A DNA stretch of 64,000 nt from positions 806,001 through 870,000 of the forward strand of contig NZ_JAPDPC010000001.1 of NCBI RefSeq assembly GCF_026283945.1, given 5' to 3'. The stretch is from Dyella humicola (lineage in GTDB: Bacteria; Pseudomonadota; Gammaproteobacteria; Xanthomonadales; Rhodanobacteraceae). The notes beneath the pieces were generated by a model. It did not search any database. It was not told where the DNA came from and saw nothing but the letters and a program-made list of their open reading frames with translations. How positions within the stretch are numbered: position 1 is the stretch's first letter; each line of letters opens with the position of its first letter. Made by a program: the position numbers and the translations under genes. Shown here piece after piece: positions 59,090 to 64,000 of the stretch.

Positions 59090-60904
59090 ATGCGCTTGAT
59101 CAAGCTGCACGTAAAGAATTTTAGGTCTGTCAAAGACTCTGGCGAATTTGACGTTACCCAGCTCTTTGCGCTCGTCGGCGAGAACAATACGGGTAAATCC
59201 AACCTGCTGCGCGCTATCGAGGTTCTGCTTTCTGCGGGGTCTGGCAAGGTCGGAAAGGATGACTTCTTTGATCAGGCCGCTGTCGTCGTAATCAAAGGGA
59301 CGTTCACCGACCTGACACAACAAGAGCGGCTTCGTTGGAGGCCCTACTTGATCGCTGACCAGTTGATTCTGGAGAAGCACATTTCACTCACTCTGGACGA
59401 CAACACTGGGCGCGCGAAAGCTGAAGCGATCTTTCACGGATATCAAGCAGAGCCGAGCTCTTGGTTCCTTTCCATCCCGAAGATTCAGGAGCGGCTTGGG
59501 GATCGCCCCAAATGGCAGGATGTAGCTAGGGAAAATGGCCTTCCTGACTACTTTCTAGAGGACGGTAAGTCCAACAAGACGATCTACGTAAAGGCTCTGG
59601 CTCGGTTCCTGTTGGAGAATGAGGTCGACTACGACGAGCCAGATTTGAAGCAAACGCAAGCCCTCGGCCTACAAAGCAATGTGATCGCGGCGCTGCCCAG
59701 GGTCTATTTGCTTCCAGCGATTACGGACTACTCTGATGAGATTGATCGGCGCTCATCTACGTCTACATTTCGTCGGCTTATGGCTGCACTGTCGGATCGG
59801 TTACTCCAAAGAGACCCGCGCTTCATTGAGCTTCAAACTGCACTGGCTACTATTCGCTCTCTCCTCAATCCGGCTGCCTCAGCAGGTGGCGTGCCGCGCA
59901 TTCAGACGCTCGATTCCGTTGAGAACAAAATTACCGAACTCCTCCGCAGGGTGATGCCTACTGTTCAAAAGGTTTCCTTTGCCGTAGAGATCGACGAAGT
60001 ACAAGACCTCTTCTCGGCGGGAGTTTCGCTATCTGTCGACGACGGAATGAACACCGATGTTCTCGCGAAGGGGCATGGCTTGCAGCGGTGTGTCGTCTTC
60101 ACGCTGCTTCAAACCCTCATTCTCAACGAGAGAAACCGGCTCGTAGAGAACAACGATGCGATACCGGCTGCGCCAGAGAGCCCCATCATTTTGCTTGTTG
60201 AGGAGCCAGAACTTTACATTCATCCCCAGTTGGCGAAACTTCTGTACGACGTCCTGTCGGCGTTCTCCTTGACTGACCAGGCTATCTACACGACGCACTC
60301 GTCCTTTTTTATTGACGCCTACGATGCCGAGAAGATAGCGATAATCTCGAAGCTGACGGTGGAGCAAGGAACTCTAGTACGAGGGTGTGACAAGTCAGCA
60401 TTCGATGGGTTGGATGATCGAAAGCTCTTTAAGGGGTTCACCATGCTCAACCCTGCGATGAACGACCTGTTCTTCGCAAAGAAAGTGATGCTTGTGGAAG
60501 GGCCGGAGGACATCATCGCAGTGACGGCAACGCTGAAAGCGTTGGGCCGTATAGTGGCCCGCGTCGAAGAGTTGGGCTGGTCGGTAATAGCGTGCGGGGG
60601 TAAGGATTCGATCCCGTTCTTCCAGAGGGTTCTAAATGCTTTCTCTATCCCTTATGCGGTGATCCACGATCTCGACATCCATGAGGGTATGAAGCAGGAC
60701 GCTGAGGCGACCCATAAGAAGACTAACGACACGATTGCCATGCTTTCGCAGGGCGCACCGATACACGCGTTTCCGGTCAAGCTAGAAAGATCCCTCGGAT
60801 TGGACAGGCATTTCGGAGATCAGTACGCAGCACATTTGTTCTTCAGTGAGTCGGCATCGATCACCCAAGAAGTGATGGATCTGATTTCCGGTGCATTTGC
60901 GTAG
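59090..60904 (+). CDS. OLD-family ATP-dependent nuclease (ABC ATPase + TOPRIM)
   Basis: A 604-aa protein. An SMC/ABC-type ATPase opens it: KNFRSVKDSG, Walker A GENNTGKS (residues 30-37), a signature-like GHGLQRC (about 328) and Walker B LLVEEPELYIHP (about 365). A TOPRIM nuclease domain follows: VMLVEGPEDIIAV (Glu about 467) and the metal-binding VIHDLDIHEG (about 523). The OLD family acts in phage defence, alone or with a partner (for example GajA with a UvrD helicase). No helicase follows here; instead there is a 406-aa unknown. The ATG at 59090 has a GAGGAG site; the upstream in-frame start at 58967 adds 41 poor residues. The base composition is lower in GC than the core. Confidence 0.85.
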   Translation: MRLIKLHVKNFRSVKDSGEFDVTQLFALVGENNTGKSNLLRAIEVLLSAGSGKVGKDDFFDQAAVVVIKGTFTDLTQQERLRWRPYLIADQLILEKHISLTLDDNTGRAKAEAIFHGYQAEPSSWFLSIPKIQERLGDRPKWQDVARENGLPDYFLEDGKSNKTIYVKALARFLLENEVDYDEPDLKQTQALGLQSNVIAALPRVYLLPAITDYSDEIDRRSSTSTFRRLMAALSDRLLQRDPRFIELQTALATIRSLLNPAASAGGVPRIQTLDSVENKITELLRRVMPTVQKVSFAVEIDEVQDLFSAGVSLSVDDGMNTDVLAKGHGLQRCVVFTLLQTLILNERNRLVENNDAIPAAPESPIILLVEEPELYIHPQLAKLLYDVLSAFSLTDQAIYTTHSSFFIDAYDAEKIAIISKLTVEQGTLVRGCDKSAFDGLDDRKLFKGFTMLNPAMNDLFFAKKVMLVEGPEDIIAVTATLKALGRIVARVEELGWSVIACGGKDSIPFFQRVLNAFSIPYAVIHDLDIHEGMKQDAEATHKKTNDTIAMLSQGAPIHAFPVKLERSLGLDRHFGDQYAAHLFFSESASITQEVMDLISGAFA

Positions 60905-60967
60905 TTCCGCTCGCGGATGAGCAGGGAATAGGCTGCGGCCTGCAAAACTAGTCAGGGGATAGGTGTC

Positions 60968-62188
60968 ATGTTCGAGTTAGAGAGAGAGTCGGATTTCTTC
61001 CGGTGCATGTCCTGCGAGCGCGCCCTTCTGGTGCAGAACGTCGAGATACTTTTCGACAACAAGTTACTGTTGGATGCCTCCTATCATCACCCAAAGGATT
61101 TCATCCTCAATCTAAATAACTGTCTCCGATCTATGCTCTTCTTCGTCGAGTCGTCGACAAAGAATGCGCCAGATTGGCTAAAGACTTGTGTTTCCGTCTA
61201 TCGCGAAAAAAATCTTGATAAGTATGAAATGCTCAAGAACCTGCGCGATGTAAGCATGCATCAGGCGTTGATCTTTCCGAAGGAGTCGCTAGTTATGGGT
61301 CTCTATAGGATCAAGTCTCAAGCAAATTATGTTCTGAAAATTGGCATCGGCGACCATGGTGGCCCAGGGGAGTACGCATGGGATATTGCCATGATGAATT
61401 CCGAAGACATCTTTCATCAGATGCTCGTTTTTCACAGCATGACCTTCATGGATCTGGAACATTCCGCCCTCGCGGAATGCCTTGGCATGACGAGGAAGTG
61501 GTTCTTCAAGATGCACTTCAAGAACAAGCGAAGGACGTTTGACGAGACGATTGACGTATATAACCTGTTCTGCGACTTCGCCAATGGTCTGCTTGACGAA
61601 GTGTGTGAGGCGTTCGCGGAGAGGAAAGGAATAAGGAATTCGATTCGATTCACGGCGAGCCAAAGTGAACACAATCATGTGAACACAATTCTTGAGATTG
61701 ATCTTTACCCGTCGCTATTTAAGGACTGGTGGGAGGACGAAGGTATGGAGCCACTCAACGCCGGTATCCGACTTTGGAGATGGCGAGGACGCCGTCTCGA
61801 AGCCGTGGATGCCGCGCATAAGAGGCATTTCGGTGCGCTCTCCACTTCGGCAGATGACTATGTTCAGGCGTTGAAGAGATATGCGGCGATGAGTGACGAC
61901 GAAGTTTCTGCCGAGTCGACCTTTGACGGCTTCTTTTCATTTGTAAACTTAAACGACTGGCACGCCAAGAGAGCTTTCGGACACTACATGGAGAATTCGT
62001 CCGTCGATCCCTCTGAGGTTATGACTGTTCATCGGCTGGGGCGGGTGTACACGGATGATTTGATGTCCGGACGAAAGGAGGTTGCGGTATCGGGGGAGCG
62101 CTTTCGGACGTACATTCAAGATCTCGCACTTAAACTGGAGAAGAGACTCAAGAGGCCGAAAGAGCGACGTTCGCGCAAGTCAAAGTAA
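60968..62188 (+). CDS. Hypothetical 406-aa protein in the defence-like cluster
   Basis: A soluble protein of unknown family, Lys/Arg-rich at the end (RLKRPKERRSRKSK), with an N-terminal CMSCERA pair of Cys (residues 14 and 17). It is rich in Phe, Met and Trp, with helical segments such as HSMTFMDLEHSALAECLGMT. It starts 63 bp after the OLD nuclease gene and its stop codon overlaps a possible in-frame start of the next gene (TAATG at 62186), so it sits in one operon with both. Its AT-richer codons differ from the core genome. A role in defence is inferred from position only. Confidence 0.65.
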   Translation: MFELERESDFFRCMSCERALLVQNVEILFDNKLLLDASYHHPKDFILNLNNCLRSMLFFVESSTKNAPDWLKTCVSVYREKNLDKYEMLKNLRDVSMHQALIFPKESLVMGLYRIKSQANYVLKIGIGDHGGPGEYAWDIAMMNSEDIFHQMLVFHSMTFMDLEHSALAECLGMTRKWFFKMHFKNKRRTFDETIDVYNLFCDFANGLLDEVCEAFAERKGIRNSIRFTASQSEHNHVNTILEIDLYPSLFKDWWEDEGMEPLNAGIRLWRWRGRRLEAVDAAHKRHFGALSTSADDYVQALKRYAAMSDDEVSAESTFDGFFSFVNLNDWHAKRAFGHYMENSSVDPSEVMTVHRLGRVYTDDLMSGRKEVAVSGERFRTYIQDLALKLEKRLKRPKERRSRKSK

Positions 62189-62274
62189 TGGTTAGCTATG
62201 TGCGCGATGTGAGGTCATTTGCAACGGAAATCCTGCCGAGTTTTTCGGGGATTTTGCCAAGAGGAAGGCTCCCG

Positions 62275-64000
62275 ATGTTCAACGATACTGTTTCTGCCCT
62301 TGCGGCCATAACCGATGCCGCTCAGTTTGAGCGTATCGCCACCGCTGTATTGCGCTGTGCCATACCGAGCCTCTACGCGAACCTGTCACATCAAGGGGTT
62401 AATACCGATGGTAAGACCGTCAAGGCACCTCTCGACAACGTTGGCTGGGTGCATACGGGCGGTGGAGCTATGCTGGTTGCGGTGGCCCACACCACGGCAG
62501 CGCGTGGCGATCTCGATGGAAAGTGGTTGCATGACCCGGCTACGGTCAAGCCTCGAAAGAAGGGAAGGAAACCAACCCAGCCGGCTGGCGACCTGGTCAA
62601 GGCGATTGAAGAAATAGGGGAGATCCGAAAGGATTGCCCGGGCTTGGAGGCAACTCTTGCTCTAACGACGAATCGCGAAGAGCCGGCAGAAGTACGCGTA
62701 AAGGCACACAAATTGGCAGAGGCCAATGACATTTCGATCGATGTTTGGTCGGTGTCTCGGCTGGCACAATTTTTGGACACCAATCCGGAAGGGCAAGCCA
62801 TCCGGCTCGAATATTTGGGTGTGAATCCGACTCGGCTCTCAATGAAGGAGCTTCTGCGGGTCGGCAAGAAATGCTTGTCTAGTAGATTAGTCGAGACAAC
62901 GGCCGACGAGGTCGTGGCTCGTGATATGAGCTATTTGTCGGGCCATGCACTACTGTCCGGTGCCTCCGGGATGGGTAAGACAACCGTTTGCACGAGTGCC
63001 CTGTCCGAGGCCCTTCGGCGAAATCGACCCTGTATTGTCATCGAGGATCAAACGATCCGGCAGGCCGTCACGATTGAGGAGGCGCTCGATATTGAGTTGC
63101 GGCGCTATTCATCGTCACTGGAGGCCAACTCAGGTACGCGAGCACTTGAGCTATGTTCTGAGCTTGAACCACTGCTGGTGGTCGTTGAAGACATTAATCG
63201 TTCGGATAACACGGAGCGATTGCTCAACAAACTGATTAGCTGGGCGCTTCGAAGTTCGCCGGGAACCATTGACGCACGGTGGCGATTGGCTTGCCCCGTG
63301 TGGCCTCGTTTTCTTGCTTCTATCGACAAGAAGGAGGAAGTCGATAAAGCAGGAATGGTGCACGTCATCGGCCTCTATACTGATGATCAAGCCCGCGAGG
63401 CTGTCCAGAGGCGTGGCACGCAATTTGGGCAAGCCTTAGACGAGCTGGCCGCCGCCGCGATTGCGAAGGCTCTGGGTAATGATCCGTTGCTGATTGGCCT
63501 TTACGACTTCCGGTCGAGCGCGCCATCTCACAACGTCATTGCAAAGTATGTTGCCGACGAGCTTGATCGCGTCTCCCTAAGAGTGCATTTCACGACAAGC
63601 GAACTGGAAGACGCTATTCGTCTACTGGCTACTGAAATGTTGGAGATGCGGAACCTCCAGCCAACTTGGCGTGACGTTCAGTCCTGGCTGACCAACGAAC
63701 GTGATGTATCCGCGTTGCGCGCATTAGTTGCAGATGCTCGGTTGCTTCGGCTGTCGAGGAGCGGGCGCGGAGAAGTCCTAGATGCGAGACATGATCGTGT
63801 GCTATTTCACATCCTGGCGGACGCTGTCAGTCATAAGTTGCAGGAACTGACGGGCGCGGCGTATTTTTCAGATCCGTACTTTGCCGAGATAGTCGGCATG
63901 GGCGCGGTGATTTGCCGACTAGAGAGCGAGCGCCTTGTCGGACTGATGACAGATAGTCCGTTGGTTCCCTTCTACGCCCTCAAATACGCCTTAGGGAGCG
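62275..64000 (+). CDS. STAND-type P-loop ATPase with nuclease-like N-terminus, 3' end beyond window
   Basis: The frame is open from the ATG at 62275 to the last base (575 codons). Residues 1-190 form an N-terminal domain with HQGVNTDGKTVKAPLDNVGW, AVAHTT and KWLHDP, then ISIDVWSVSRLAQFLDTNPE and GQAIRLEYLGV. Widespread proteins with this N-terminus carry a restriction-endonuclease-like fold, to my memory. A P-loop follows: Walker A GASGMGKTT (229-237) and Walker B LLVVVEDINRSD (Asp306), as in STAND/NACHT-like ATPases whose C-terminal repeats sense phage proteins. GAGGAAGG lies before the start; an in-frame ATG at 62188 is an alternative. The sensor part is out of view. Confidence 0.78.
   Translation, partial: MFNDTVSALAAITDAAQFERIATAVLRCAIPSLYANLSHQGVNTDGKTVKAPLDNVGWVHTGGGAMLVAVAHTTAARGDLDGKWLHDPATVKPRKKGRKPTQPAGDLVKAIEEIGEIRKDCPGLEATLALTTNREEPAEVRVKAHKLAEANDISIDVWSVSRLAQFLDTNPEGQAIRLEYLGVNPTRLSMKELLRVGKKCLSSRLVETTADEVVARDMSYLSGHALLSGASGMGKTTVCTSALSEALRRNRPCIVIEDQTIRQAVTIEEALDIELRRYSSSLEANSGTRALELCSELEPLLVVVEDINRSDNTERLLNKLISWALRSSPGTIDARWRLACPVWPRFLASIDKKEEVDKAGMVHVIGLYTDDQAREAVQRRGTQFGQALDELAAAAIAKALGNDPLLIGLYDFRSSAPSHNVIAKYVADELDRVSLRVHFTTSELEDAIRLLATEMLEMRNLQPTWRDVQSWLTNERDVSALRALVADARLLRLSRSGRGEVLDARHDRVLFHILADAVSHKLQELTGAAYFSDPYFAEIVGMGAVICRLESERLVGLMTDSPLVPFYALKYALGS

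Noticed and set aside
59090-62188. Gabija system (GajA plus GajB)
   Set aside because: The OLD nuclease resembles GajA in layout, but the following gene has no helicase motifs and so is not a UvrD-like GajB.
1-64000. CRISPR array, rRNA genes or classical insertion sequences
   Set aside because: No regularly spaced repeats, rRNA-like sequence or DDE transposase was seen. The only recombinases are the tyrosine family members at 20.5-25.3 kb.

Overview
The window looks like a chromosome segment of a high-GC gammaproteobacterium of the Xanthomonadales/Rhodanobacteraceae type (Dyella, Luteibacter and Rhodanobacter are the closest in feel). This is an inference from the style of the core proteins and from gene order, not from a search. 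The first 20.4 kb is ordinary chromosome. It holds a histone-deacetylase-like hydrolase, a corrinoid adenosyltransferase next to a probable BtuM-type vitamin B12 importer, two overlapping ubiquinone hydroxylases, a dienelactone hydrolase, octaprenyl diphosphate synthase, an MFS transporter and a DedA-rhodanese fusion. A complete kdp potassium-uptake locus follows (30-aa ORF, kdpF, A, B, a 69-aa ORF, an outer-membrane barrel, kdpC, D, E), then ssb with a strong terminator.

Immediately after the ssb terminator an accessory region begins and does not end before base 64000. It opens with three consecutive tyrosine recombinases plus a small coiled-coil protein (20.5-25.8 kb), a module resembling Tn554-type or 'trio' mobile elements. 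From 26 to 33.5 kb lie scattered and partly broken toxin-antitoxin parts: an XRE regulator with its operators, a decayed mqsRA pair, an orphan Phd, an orphan MazE-like protein and an orphan HipA. Among them are two HAD-type phosphatase-like proteins (one fused to an antitoxin-like domain, one without its catalytic Asp), a tyrosine-phosphatase-like protein and a small PD-(D/E)XK nuclease-like protein.

From 33.6 to 53.7 kb is a metabolic and stress cluster: ergothioneine genes egtB-egtD with a MOSC/ferredoxin-reductase fusion, two CGNR zinc-finger regulators, several alpha/beta hydrolases including a haloalkane dehalogenase, two EamA transporters, a TMEM175-like channel, a small two-component set, and VOC and DUF427 proteins. 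Seven copies of one 31-bp dyad (RTAAC-N21-GTTAY) lie in front of genes across this cluster, which suggests a single regulon.

From 53.9 to 58.1 kb are an SRAP peptidase, a 2H-phosphoesterase and unknown small genes. A degenerate 3' part of a tRNA-Lys at 58.3 kb, followed by 11-bp-spaced GCTTAG repeats, marks a probable old integration junction. Beyond it is a candidate defence cluster: an OLD-family ATPase/TOPRIM nuclease, an unknown 406-aa protein, and a large P-loop ATPase of STAND type with a nuclease-like N-terminus that runs off the end of the window.
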